DNA of 64,000 nt from positions 43,175,090-43,239,089 of the forward strand of contig OZ035963.1 of NCBI GenBank assembly GCA_964034945.1, written 5' to 3'. The translations under genes were made by a program, and so were the position numbers. The notes under the pieces are model-generated. The model worked only from the letters and a program-made list of their open reading frames with translations, did not search any database and was not told the DNA's origin. Positions 38,681-51,289 of this stretch are shown one piece after another. The stretch comes from Chrysopilus asiliformis (lineage: Eukaryota; Arthropoda; Insecta; Diptera; Rhagionidae). The stretch's first letter is position 1, and the number at the start of each line of letters is the position of its first letter.

Positions 38681-40583
38681 CCCTTTTTCAAATTTTGATG
38701 GGAAATCGATTTCTGAGAAGGGGCGGGTCTTAACTCGGCCACGCCCCTTTTTCCAATTTTGATGGGAAATCGATTTCTGAGAGGGGGCGGGGCTTAACTC
38801 GGCCACGCCCCCTTTTCCAATTTTGGTGGGAAATCGATTTCTGAGAGGGGGCGGGGCTTAACTCGGCCACGCCCCTTTTTCCAATTTTGATGGGAAATCG
38901 ATTTCTGAGAGGGGGCGGGGCTTAACTCGGCCACGCCCCTTTTTCTAATTTTGATGGGAAATCGATTTCTGAGAGGGGGCGGGGCTTAACTCGGCCACGC
39001 CCCTTTTTCCAATTTTGATGGGAAATCGATTTCTGAGAGGGGGCGGGGCTTAACTCGGCCACGCCCCTTTTTCCAATTTTTGATGGGAAATCAATTTCTG
39101 AGAGGAGGCGGGGCTTAACTCGGCCACGCTCCTTTTTCCAATTTTGATGGGAAATCGATTTCTGAGAGGGGGCGGGGCTTAACTCGGCCACGCCCCTTTT
39201 TCCAATTTTGATGGGAAATCGATTTCTGAGAGGGGGCGGGGCTTAACTCGGCCACGCCCCTTTTTTCCAATTTTGATGGGAAATCGATTTCTGAGAGGGG
39301 GCGGGGCTTAACTCGGCCACGCCCCTTTTTCCAATTTTGATGGGAAATCGATTTCTGAGAGGAGGCGGGGCTTAACTCGGCCACGCCCCTTTTTCCAATT
39401 TTGATGGGAAATCGATTTCTGAGAGGGGGCGGGGCTTAACTCGGCCACGCCCCTTTTTCCAATTTTGATGGGAAATCAATTTCTGAGAGGAGGCGGGGCT
39501 TAACTCGTCCACGCTCCTTTTTCCAATTTTGATGGGAAATCGATTTCTGAGAGGGGGCGGGGCTTAACTCGGCCACGCCCCTTTTTCCAATTTTGATGGG
39601 AAATCGATTTCTGAGAGGGGGCGGGGCTTAACTCGGCCACGCCCCTTTTTCCAATTTTGATGGGAAATCGATTTCTGAGGGGGCGGGGCTTAACTCGGCC
39701 ACGCCCCTTTTTCCAATTTGGATGGGAAATCGATTTCTGAGAGGGGGCGGGGCTTAACTCGGCCACGCCCCTTTTTCCAATTTTGATGGGAAATCGATTT
39801 CTGAGAGGGGGCGGGGCTTAACTCGGCCACGCCCCTTTTTCCAATTTTAATGGGAAATCGATTTCTGAGAGGGGGCGGGGCTTCACTCGGCCACGCCCCT
39901 TTTTCCAATTTTAATGGGAAAACGATTTCTGAGAGGGGCGGCGCTTAACTCGGCCACGCCCCTTTTTCCAATTTTGATGGGAAATCGATTTCTGAGAGGG
40001 GGCGGGGCTTAACTCGGCCACGCCCCTTTTTCCAATTTTAATGGGAAATCGATTTCTGAGAGGGGGCGGGGCTTCACTCGGCCACGCCCCTTTTTCCAAT
40101 TTTGATGGGAAATCGATTTCTGAGAGGGGGCGGGGCTTAACTCAGCCACGCCCCTTTTTCCAATTTTAATGGGAAATCGATTTCTGAGAGGGGGCGGGGC
40201 TTCACTCGGCCACGCCCCTTTTTCCAATTTTAATGGGAAAACGATTTCTGAGAGGGGGCGGCGCTTAACTCGGCCACGCCCCTTTTTCCAATTTTGATGG
40301 GAAATCGATTTCTGAGAGGGGGCGGCGCTTAACTCGGCCACGCCCCTTTTTCCAATTTTAATGGGAAATCGATTTCTGAGAGGGGGCGGGGCTTCACTCG
40401 GCCACGCCCCTTTTTCCAATTTTGATGGGAAATCGATTTCTGAGAGGGATCGGGGCTTAACTCAGCCACGCCCCTTTTTCCAATTTTGATGGGAAATCGA
40501 TTTCTGAGAGGGGGCGGGGCTTAACTCGGCCACGCCCCTTTTTCCAATTTTGATGGGAAATCGATTTCTGAGAGGGGGCGGGG

Positions 40584-40616
40584 CTTAACTCGTCCACTTT
40601 TTGAGAGGGGGCGGGG
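40584..40616. repeat. Truncated 33-bp monomer, copy 8
   Basis: The junction is the same and is followed by CTTAACTCAGCC, again without the CTTAGC mark. Confidence 0.85.
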
Positions 40617-41565
40617 CTTAACTCAGCCACGCCCCTTTTTCCAATTTTGATGGGAAATCGATTTCTGAGAGGGGGCGGGGCTTAACTCGGCCCCGCCCCT
40701 TTTTCCAATTTTGATGGGAAATCGATTTCTGAGAGGGGGCGGGACTTAACTCGGCCACGCCCCTTTTTCCAATTTTGATGGGAAATCGATTTCTGAGAGG
40801 GGGCGGGACTTAACTCGGCCACGCCCCTTTTTCCAGTTTTGATGGGAAATCGATTTCTGAGAGGGGGCGGGGCTTAACTCGGCCACGCCCCTTTTTCCAA
40901 TTTTGATGGGAAATCGATTTTTGACAGGGGGCGGGGCTTAGCTCGGCCACGGCTCTTTTTCCAATTTTGATGGGAAATCGATTTCTGAGAGGGGGCGGGA
41001 CTTAACTCGGCCACGCCCCTTTTTCCAATTTTGATGGGAAATCGATTTTTGAGAGGGGGCGGGGCTTAGCTCGGCCACGGCCCTTTTTCCAATTTTGATG
41101 GGAAATCGATTTCTGAGAGGGGGCGGGGCTTCACTCGGCCACGCCCCTTTTTCCAATTTTGATGGGAAATCGATTTCTGAGAGGGGGCGGGGCTTAACTC
41201 GGCCACGCCCCTTTTTCCAATTTTGATGGGAAATCGATTTCTGAGAGGGGGCGGGACTTAACTCGGCCACGCCCCTTTTTCCAATTTTGATGGGAAATCG
41301 ATTTCTGAGAGGGGCGGGGCTTAACTCGGCCACGCCCCTTTTTCCAATTTTGATGGGAAATCGATTTTTGAGAGGGGGCGGGGCTTAGCTCGGCCACGGC
41401 CCTTTTTCCAATTTTGATGGGAAATCGATTTCTGAGAGGGGGCGGGGCTTCACTCGGCCACGCCCCTTTTTCCAATTTTGATGGGAAATCGATTTCTGAG
41501 AGGGGGCGGGGCTTAACTCGGCCACGCCAATTTTTCCAATTTTGATGGGAAATCGATGTCTGAGA

Positions 41566-41575
41566 GGGGGGGGGG
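41566..41575 (+). other. G10 homopolymer replacing the GC box
   Basis: The central C is lost in a GATGTCTGAGAG monomer that follows a CCAATTTTTCC monomer. The origin is probably independent of the 8.5-8.9 kb pair, because the flanking marks differ. Confidence 0.85.
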
Positions 41576-44054
41576 CTTAACTCGGCCACGCCCCTTTTTC
41601 CAATTTTGATGGGAAATCGATTTCTGAGAGGGGCGGGGCTTAACTCGACCACGCCCCTTTTTCTAATTTTGATGGGAAATCGATTTCTGAGAGGAGGCGG
41701 GCCTTAACTCGGCCACGCCCCTTTTTCCAATTTTGATGGGAAATCGATTTCTGAGGGGGCGGGGCTTAACACGGCCACGCCCATTTTTCCAATTTTGATG
41801 GGAAATCGATTTCTGAGAGGGGGCGGGGCTTAACTCGGCCACGCCCCTTTTTCTAATTTTGATGGGAAATCGATTTCTGAGAGGGGGCGGGGCTTAACTC
41901 GGTCACGCCCCTTTTTCCAATTTTGATGGGAAATCGATTTCTGAGAGGGGGCGGGGCTTAACTCGGCCACGCCCGTTTTTCCAATTTTGATGGGAAATCG
42001 ATTTCTGAGAGGGGGCGGGGCTTAACTCGGCCACGCCCTTTTTTCCAATTTTGATGGAAAATCGATTTCTGAGAGGGGCGGGGCTTAACTCGACCACGCC
42101 CCTTTTTCTAATTTTGATGGGAAATCGATTTCTGAGAGGAGGCGGGCCTTAACTCGGCCACGCCGCTTTTTCCAATTTTGATGAGAAATCGATTTCTGAG
42201 AGGGGCGGGGCTTAACTCGGCCACGCCCGTTTTTCCAATTTTGATGGGAAATCGATTTCTGAGAAGGGGCGGGGCTTAACTCGGCCACGCCCCTTTTTCC
42301 AATTTTGATGGGAAATCGATTTCTGAGAGGGGGCGGGGCTTAACTCGGCCACGCCCCTTTTTCCAATTTTAATGGGAAAACGATTTCTGAGAGGGGGCGG
42401 CGCTTAACTCGGCCACGCCCCTTTTTCCAATTTTGATGGGAAATCGATTTCTGAGAGGGGGCGGGGCTTAACTCGGCCACGCCCCTTTTTCCAATTTTGA
42501 TGGGAAATCGATTTCTGAGAGGGGGCGGGGCTTAACTCGGCCACGCCCCTTTTTCCAATTTTGATGGGAAATCGATTTCTGAGAGGGGGCGGGGCTTAAC
42601 TCGGCCACGCCCCTTTTTCCAATTTTGATGGGAAATCGATTTCTGAGAGGGGGCGGGGCTTAACTCGGCCACGGCTCTTTTTCCAATTTTGAGGGGAAAT
42701 CGATTTCTGAGAGGGGGCGGGGCTTAGCTCGGCCACGGCTCTTTTTCCAATTTTGAAGGGAAATCGATTTCTGAGAGGGGGCGGGACTTAACTCGGCCAC
42801 GCCCCTTTTTCCAATTTTGATGGGAAATCGATTTCTGAGAGGGGGCGGGGCTTAACTCGGCCACGCCCCTTTTTCCAATTTTGATGGGAAATCGATTTCT
42901 GAGAGGGGGCGGGGCTTCACTCGGCCACGCCCCTTTTTCCAAATTTGATGGGAAATCGATTTCTGAAAGGGGGCGGGGCTTAACACGGCCACGCCCCTTT
43001 TTCTAATTTTGATGGGAAATCGATGTCTGAGAGGGGGCGGGGCTTAACTCGGCCACGCCCCTTTTTCCAATTTTGATGGGAAATCAATTTCTGAGAAGGG
43101 GCGGGGCTTAACTCGGCCACGCCCCTTTTTCCAATTTTGATGGGAAATTGATTTCTGAGAGGAGGCGGGGCTTCACTCGGCCACGCCCCTTTTTCCAATT
43201 TTGATGGGAAATCGATTTTTGAGAGGGGGCGGGGCTTAGCTCGGCCACGGCCCTTTTTCTAATTTTGATGGGAAATCGATTTCTGAGAGGGGGCGGGGCT
43301 TAACTTGGCCACGCCCCTTTTTCCAATTTTGATGGGAAATCGATTTCTGAGAGGGGGCGGGACTTAACTCGGCCACGCCCCTTTTTCCAAGTTTGATGGG
43401 AAATCGATTTCTGAGAGGGGGCGGGGCTTAACTCGGCCACGCCCCTTTTTCCAATTTTGATGGGAAATTGATTTCTGAGAGGAGGCGGGGCTTAACTCGG
43501 CCACGCCCCTTTTTCCAATTTTGATGGGAAATCGTTTTCAGAGGGGGCGGGGCTTAACACGGCCACGCCCATTTTTCCAATTTTGATGGGAAATCGATTT
43601 CTGAGAGGGGGCGGGGCTTAACTCGGCCACGCCCCTTTTTCCAATTTTGATGGGAAATCGATTTCTGAGAGGGGGCGGGGCTTAACTCGGCCACGCCCCT
43701 TTTTTCTAATTTTGATGGGAAATCGATTTCTGAGAGGGGGCGGGGCTTAACCCGGCCACGCCCCTTTTTCCAATTTTGATGTGAAATCGATTTCTGAGAG
43801 GGGGCGGGGCTTCACTCGGCCGCGCCACTTTTTCCAATTTTGATGGGAAATCGATTTCTGAGATGGGGCGGGGCTTAACTCGGCCACGCCCCTTTTTCCA
43901 ATTTTGATGGGAAATCGATTTCTGAGAGGGGGCGGGGCTTAACTCGGCCATGCTCCTTTTTTTAATTTTGATGGGAAATCGACTTCTGAGAGGGGGCGGG
44001 GCTTAACTTGGCCACGCCCCTTTTTCCAATTTTGATGGGAAATCGATTTCTGAG

Positions 44055-45230
44055 AGGGGGTGGGGCTTAAATCGGCCATGCTCCTTTTTTTAATTTTGAT
44101 GGGAAATCGATTTCTGAGAGGGGGCGGGGCTTAACTCGGCCACGCCCCTTTTTCCAATTTTGATGGGAAATCGATGTCTGAGAGGGGGCGGGGCTTAACT
44201 CGGCCACGCCCCTTTTTCCAATTTTGATGGGAAATCGATTTCTGAGAGGGGGCGGGGCTTAACTCGGCCACGCCCCTTTTTCCAATTTTGATGGGAAATC
44301 GATTTCTGAGAGGGGGCGGGGCTTAACTCGGCCACGCCCCTTTTTCCAATTTTGATGGGAAATCGATTTCTGAGGGGGCGGGGCTTAACTCGGCCACGCC
44401 CCTTTTTCCAATTTTAATGGGAAATCGATTTCTGAGAGGGGGCGGGGCTTCACTCGGCCACGCCCCTTTTTCCAATTTTGATGGGAAATTGATTTCTGAG
44501 AGGAGGCGGGACTTAACTCGGCCACGCCCCTTTTTCCAATTTTGATGGGAAATCGATTTCTGAGAGGGGGTGGGGCTTAAATCGGCCATGCTCCTTTTTT
44601 TAATTTTGATGGGAAATCGATTTCTGAGAGGGGGCGGGGCTTAACTTGGCCACGCCCCTTTTTCCAATTTTGATGGGAAATCGATTTCTGAGAGGGGGTG
44701 GGGCTTAAATCGGCCATGCTCCTTTTTTTAATTTTGATGGGAAATCGATTTCTGAGAGGGGGCGGGGCTTAACTCGGCCACGCCCCTTTTTCCAATTTTG
44801 ATGGGAAATCGATGTCTGAGAGGGGGCGGGGCTTAACTCGGCCACGCCCCTTTTTCCAATTTTGATGGGAAATCGATTTCTGAGAGGGGGCGGGGCTTAA
44901 CTCGGCCACGCCCCTTTTTCCAATTTTGATGGGAAATCGATTTCTGAGGGGGCGGGGCTTAACTCGGCCACGCCCCTTTTTCCAATTTTAATGGGAAATC
45001 GATTTCTGAGAGGGGGCGGGGCTTCACTCGGCCACGCCCCTTTTTCCAATTTTGATGGGAAATCGATTTCTGAGAGGGGGCGGGGCTTAACTCGGCCACG
45101 CCCCTTTTTCCAATTTTGATGGGACATCAATTTCTCAGAAGGGGCGGGGCTTAACTCGGCCACGCCCCTTTTTCCAATTTTGATGGGAAATTGATTTCTG
45201 AGAGGAGGCGGGACTTAACTCGGCCACGCC
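44055..45230. repeat. Tandem duplication, unit about 638 bp with one monomer lost
   Basis: The rare string GGGGTGGGGCTTAAATCGGCC followed by ATGCTCC and a T7 run occurs at about 44061, 44571 and 44699. GATGTCTG occurs at 44173 and 44811, giving offsets of 638. From CTGAGGGGGCGGGG (44371/44945) the offset drops to 574, exactly one monomer less. A third copy of the TTAAATCGG monomer at 44571 adds a two-monomer (128-bp) local repeat. Confidence 0.7.
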
Positions 45231-47650
45231 CCTTTTTCCAATTTTGATGGGAAATCGATTTCTGGGAGGGGGCGGGGCTTAACTCGGCCACGCCCCTTTT
45301 TCCAATTTTGATGGGAAATCGATTTCTGAGAGGGGGCGGGGCTTAATTCGGCCACGCCCCTTTTTCCAATTTTGATGAGAAATCAATTTCTGAGAGGGGG
45401 CGGGGCTTAACTCGGCCACGCCCCTTTTTCCAATTTTCATGGGAAATCGATTTCTGAGTGGGGGCGGGGCTTAACTCGGCCACGCCCCTTTTTCGAATTT
45501 TGATGGGAAATCGATTTCTGAGAGGGGGCGGGGCTTAATTCGGCCACGCCCCTTTTTCCAATTTTGATGGGAAATCAATTTCTGAGAGGGGGCGGGGCTT
45601 AACTCGGCCACGCCCCTTTTTCCAATTTTGATGGGAAATCGATTTCTGAGAGGGGGCGGGGCTTAACTCGGCCACGCCCCTTTTTCCAATTTTGATGGGA
45701 AATCGATTTCTGAGAGGGGGCGGGACTTAACTCGGCCACGCCCCTTTTTCCAATTTTGATGGGAAATCGATTTCTGGGAGGGGGCGGGGCTTAACTCGGC
45801 CACGCCCCTTTTTCCAATTTTGATGGGAAATCGATTTCTGAGAGGGGGCGGGACTTAACTCGGCCACGCCCCTTTTTCCAATTTTGATGGAAAATCGATT
45901 TCTGAGAGGGGGCGGGGCTTAACTCGGCCACGCCCCTTTTTCCAATTTTGATAGGAAATCGATTTCTGAGAGGGGGCGGGGCTTAACTCGGCCACGCCCC
46001 TTTTTCCAATTTTGATGGGAAATCGATTTCTGAGAGGGCACGGGCTTAACTCGGCCACGCCCCTTTTTCTAATTTTGATGGGAAATCGATTTCTGAGAGG
46101 GGGCGGGGCTTAACTCGGCCACGCCCCTTTTTCCAATTTTGATGGGAAATCGATTTCTGAGAGGTGGCGGGGCTTAACTCGGCCACGCCCCTTTTTCCAA
46201 TTTTGATGGGAAATCGATTTCTGAGAGGGGGCGGGACTTAACTCGGCCACGCCCCTTTTTCCAATTTTGATGGGAAATCGATTTCTGAGAGGGGCGGGGC
46301 TTAACCCGGCCACGCCCCTTTTTCCAATTTTGATGGGAAATTGATTTCTGAGAGGAGGCGGGGCTTAACTCGGCCACGCCCCTTTTTCCAATTTTGATGG
46401 GAAATCGATTTCTGAGAGGGGGCGGGACTTAACTCGGCCACGCCCCTTTTTCCAATTTTGATGGGAAATCGATTTCTGAGAGGGGGCGGGGCTTAACTCG
46501 GCCACGCCCCTTTTTCCAATTTTGATGGGAAATCGATTTCTGAGAGGGGGCGGGGCTTAACTCGGCCACGCCCCTTTTTCCAAGTTTGATGGGAAATCGA
46601 TTTCTGAGAGGGGGCGGGGCTTAACTCGGCCACGCCCCTTTTTCCAATTTTGATGGGAAATCGATTTCTGAGAGGGGGCGGGGCTTAACTCGGCCACGCC
46701 CCTTTTTCCAATTTTGATGGGAAATCGATTTCTGAGAAGGGGCGGGGATTAACTCGGCCACGCCCCTTTTTCCAATTTTGATGGGAAATCGATTTCTGAG
46801 AGGGGACGGGGCTTAACTCGGCCACTCCCCTTTTTCCAATTTTGATGGGAAATCGATTTCTGAGAGGGGGCGGGGCTTAACTCGGCCACGCCCCTTTTTC
46901 CAATTTTTGATGGGAAATCGATTTCTGAGAGGGGGCGGGGCTTAACTCGGCCACGCCCCTTTTTCCAATTTTGATGGGAAATCGATGTCTGAGAGGGGGC
47001 GGGGCTTAACTCGGCCACGCCCCTTTTTCCAATTTTGATGGGAAATCGATTTCTGAGAGGGGGCGGCGCTTAACTCGGCCACGCCCCTTTTTCCAATTTT
47101 GATGGGAAATCGATTTCTGAGGGGGCGGGGCTTAACACGGCCACGGCCCTTTTTCCAATTTTGATGGGAAATTGATTTCTGAGAGGAGGCGGGGCTTCAC
47201 TCGGCCACGCCCCTTTTTCCAATTTTGATGGGAAATCGATTTCTGAGAGGGGGCGGGGCTTAACTCGGTCACGCCCCTTTTTCCAATTTTGATGGGAAAT
47301 CGATTTCTGAGAGGGGGCGGGGCTTAACACGGCCACGCCCCTTTTTCCAATTTTGATGGGAAATCGATTTCTGAGAGGGGGCGGGGCTTAACTCGGCCAC
47401 GCCCCTTTTTCCAATTTTGATGGGAAATCGATTTCTGAGAGGGGGCGGGACTTAACTCGGCCACGCCCCTTTTTCCAATTTTGATGGGAAATCGATTTGT
47501 GAGAGGGGGCGGGGCTTAGCTCGGCCACGGCCCTTTTTCCAATTTTGATGGGAAATCGATTTCTGAGAGGGGGCGGGGCTTAACTCGGCCACGCCCCTTT
47601 TTCCAATTTTGATGGGAAATCGATTTCTGAGAGGGGGCGGGACTTAACTC

Positions 47651-47670
47651 GGCCACGCCCGGCCACGCCC
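47651..47670. repeat. 10-bp internal tandem duplication
   Basis: GGCCACGCCC appears twice in a row before the C/T run, making a 74-bp monomer. This is the only such insertion I saw in the window. The same monomer's tail carries the GAATTC variant at 47690. Confidence 0.9.
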
Positions 47671-50464
47671 CTTTTTCCAATTTTGATGGGAATTCGATTT
47701 CTGAGAGGGGGCGGGGCTTAACTCGGCCACGCCCCTTTTTCCAATTTTGATGGGAAATTGATTTCTGAGAGGGGGCGGGGCTTAACTCGGCCACGCCCCT
47801 TTTTCCAATTTTGATAGGAAATCGATTTCTGAGAGGGGGCGGGGCTTAACTCGGCCACGCCCCTTTTTCCAATTTTGATGGGAAATCGATTTCTGAGAGG
47901 GGGCGGGGCTTAACTCGGCCACGCCCCTTTTTCTAATTTTGATGGGAAATCGATTTCTGAGAGGGGGCGGGGCTTAACTCGGCCACGCCCCTTTTTCCAA
48001 TTTTGATGGGAAATCGATTTCTGAGAGGTGGCGGGGCTTAACTCGGCCACGCCCCTTTTTCCAATTTTGATGGGAAATCGATTTCTGAGAGGGGGCGGGC
48101 TTAACTCGGCCACGCCCCTTTTTCCAATTTTGATGGGAAATGGATTTCTGAGAGGGGGCGGGGCTTAACCCGGCCACGCCCCTTTTTCCAATTTTGATGG
48201 GAAATTGATTTCTGAGAGGAGGCGGGGCTTAACTCGGCCACGCCCCTTTTTCCAATTTTGATGGGAAATCGATTTCTGAGAGGGGGCGGGGCTTAACTCG
48301 GCCACGCCCCTTTTTCCAATTTTTGATGGGAAATCGATTTCTGAGAGGGGGCGGGGCTTAACTCGGCCACGCCAATTTTTCCAATTTTGATGGGAAATCG
48401 ATGTCTGAGAGGGGGCGGGGCTTAACTCGGCCACGCCCCTTTTTCCAATTTTGATGGGAAATCGATTTCTGAGAGGGGGCGGGGCTTAACTCGGCCACGC
48501 CCCTTTTTCCAATTTTGATGGGAAATCGATTTCTGAGAGGGGGCGGGGCTTAACTCGGCCACGCCCCTTTTTCCAATTTTAATGGGAAATCGATTTCTGA
48601 GAGGGGGCGGGGCTTCACTCGACCACGCCCCTTTTTCCAATTTTGATGGGAAATCGATTTCTGAGAGGGGGCGGGGCTTAACTCGGCCACGCCCCTTTTT
48701 CCAATTTTGATGGGAAATCGATTTCTGAGAGGGGGCGGGGCTTCACTCGGCCACGCCCCTTTTTCCAATTTTGATGGGAAATCGATTTCTGAGAGGGGCC
48801 GGGGCTTAACTTGGCCACGCCCCTTTTTCCAATTTTGATGGGAAATCGATTTCTGAGAGGGGGCGGGGCTTAACTCGGCCACGCCCCTTTTTCCAATTTT
48901 GATGGGAAATTGATTTCTGAGAGGGGGCGGGGCTTAACTCGGCCACGCCCCTTTTTCTAATTTTGATGGGAAATTGATTTCTGAGAGGGGGCGGGGCTTA
49001 ACTCGGCCACGCCCCTTTTTCCAATTTTGATGGGAAATCGATTTCTGAGAGAGGCCGGGGCTTAACTCGGCCACGCCCCTTTTTCCAATTTTGATGGGAA
49101 ATCGATTTCTGAGGGGGTGGGGCTTAACTCGGCCACGCCCCTTTTTCCAATTTTGATGGGAAATCGATTTCTGGGAGGGGGCGGGGCTTAACTCGGCCAC
49201 GCCCCTTTTTCCAATTTTGATGGGAAATCGATTTCTGAGAGGGGGCGGGGCTTACCTCGGCCATGCCCCTTTTTCCAGTTTTCATGGGAAATCGATTTCT
49301 GAGAGGGGGCGGGGCTTATCTCGGCCACGCCCCTTTTTCCAATTTTGATGGGAAATCGATTTCTGAGAAGGGGCGGGGCTTAACTCGGCCACGCCCCTTT
49401 TTCCAATTTTGATGGGAAATCGATTTCTGAGAGGGGGCGGGGCTTAACGCGGCCACGCCCCTTTTCCCAATTTTGATGGGAAATCGATTTCTGAGAGGGG
49501 GCGGGGCTTAACTTGGCCACGCCCCTTTTTCCAATTTTGATGGGAAATCGATTTTTGACAGGGGGCGGGGCTTAACTCGGCCACGCCCCTTTTTCCAATT
49601 TTGATGGGAATTCGATTTCTGAGAGGGGGCGGGGCTTAACTCGGCCACGCCCCTTTTTCCAATTTTGATGGGAAATCGATTTCTGAGAGGGGGCGGGGCT
49701 TAACTCGGCCACGCCCCTCTTTCCAATTTTGATGGGAAATCGATTTCTGAGAAGGGGCGGGGCTTAACTCGGCCACGCCCATTTTTCCAATTTTGATGGG
49801 AAATCGATTTCTGAGAGGGGGCGGGGCTTAACTCGGCCACGCCCCTTTTTCCAATTTAGATGGGAAATCGATTTCTGAGAGGGGGCGGGGCTTCACTCGG
49901 CCACGCCCCTTTTTCCAATTTTGATGGGAAATCGATTTCTGAGAGGGGGCGGGGCTTAACTCGGCCACGCCCCTTTTTCCAATTTTGATGGCAAATCGAT
50001 TTCTGAGAGGGGGCGGGGCTTAACTCGGTCACGCCCCTTTTTCCAATTTTGATGGGAATTCGATTTCTGAGAGGGGGCGGGGCTTAACTCGGCCACGCCC
50101 CTTTTTCCAATTTTGATGGGAAATCGATTGCTGAGAGGGGGCGGGGCTTAACTCGGCCACGCCCCTTTTTCCAATTTGAATGGGAAATCGATTTCTGAGA
50201 GGACGCGGTGCTTAACTCGGCCACCCCGCTTTTTCCAATTTTGATGGGAAATCGATTTCTGAGAGGGGGCGCGGCTTAACTCGGCCACTCCCTTTTTCCA
50301 ATTTTGATGGGAAATCGATTTCTGAGAGGGGGCGGGGCTTAACTCGGCCACGCCCCTTTTTCCAATTTTGATGGGAAATCGATTTCTGAGAGGGGGCGGG
50401 GCTTAACTCGGCCACGCCCCTTTTTCCAATTTTGATGGGAAATAGATTTCTGAGAGGGGGCGGG

Positions 50465-50976
50465 GCTTAACTCGGCCACGTCCATTTTTCCAATTTTGAA
50501 GGGAAATCGATTTCTGAGAGGGGGCGAGGCTTAACTCGGCCACGCCCCTTTTTCCAATTTTGATGGGAAATCGATTTCTGAGAGGGGGCGGGGCTTGACT
50601 TGGCCACGCCCCTTTTTCCAATTTTGATGGGAAATCGATTTCTGAGAGGGGGCGGGCCTTAACTCGGCCACGCCCCTTTTTCCAATTTTGATGGGAAATC
50701 GATTTCTGAGAGGGGGCGGGGCTTAACTCGGCCACGTCCATTTTTCCAATTTTGAAGGGAAATCGATTTCTGAGAGGGGGCGAGGCTTAACTCGGCCACG
50801 CCCCTTTTTCCAATTTTGATGGGAAATCGATTTCTGAGAGGGGGCGGGGCTTGACTTGGCCACGCCCCTTTTTCCAATTTTGATGGGAAATCGATTTCTG
50901 AGAGGGGGCGGGCCTTAACTCGGCCACGCCCCTTTTTCCAATTTTGATGGCAAATCGATTTCTGAGAGGGGGCGGG
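50465..50976. repeat. Four-monomer higher-order repeat, unit 256 bp, two copies
   Basis: Four successive monomers each carry a private mark: CACGTCCATTTTT with TTGAAGGG, GGGCGAGGCTT, GGGCTTGACTTGGCC and GGGCCTTAAC. All four marks recur exactly 256 bp later (50481/50737, 50525/50781, 50591/50847 and 50654/50910). A third partial echo, GGGCTTGACTCGG near 50975, follows. This is the shortest and clearest higher-order repeat unit in the window. Confidence 0.85.
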
Positions 50977-51289
50977 GCTTGACTCGGCCACGCCCCTTTT
51001 TCCAATTTTGATGGGAAATCGATTTCTGAGAGGGGGCGGGGCTTAACTCGGCCACGCCCCTTTTTCCAATTTTGATGGGAAATCGATTTCTGAGAGGCGG
51101 GGCTTAACTCGGTCACGCCCCTTTTTCCAATTTTGATGGGAAATCGATTTCTGATAGGGGGCGGGGCTTAACTCGGCCACGCCCCTTTTTCCAATTTTGA
51201 TGGGAAATCGATTTCTGAGAGGGGGCGGGGCTTAACTCGGCCACGCCCCTTTTTCCAATTTTGATGGGAAATCGATTTCTGAGAGGGGG

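Noticed and set aside
47641..47700. Transposon insertion or target-site duplication
   Set aside because: The 10-bp duplication contains only satellite sequence in direct tandem with nothing between the copies, so replication slippage is a sufficient explanation.
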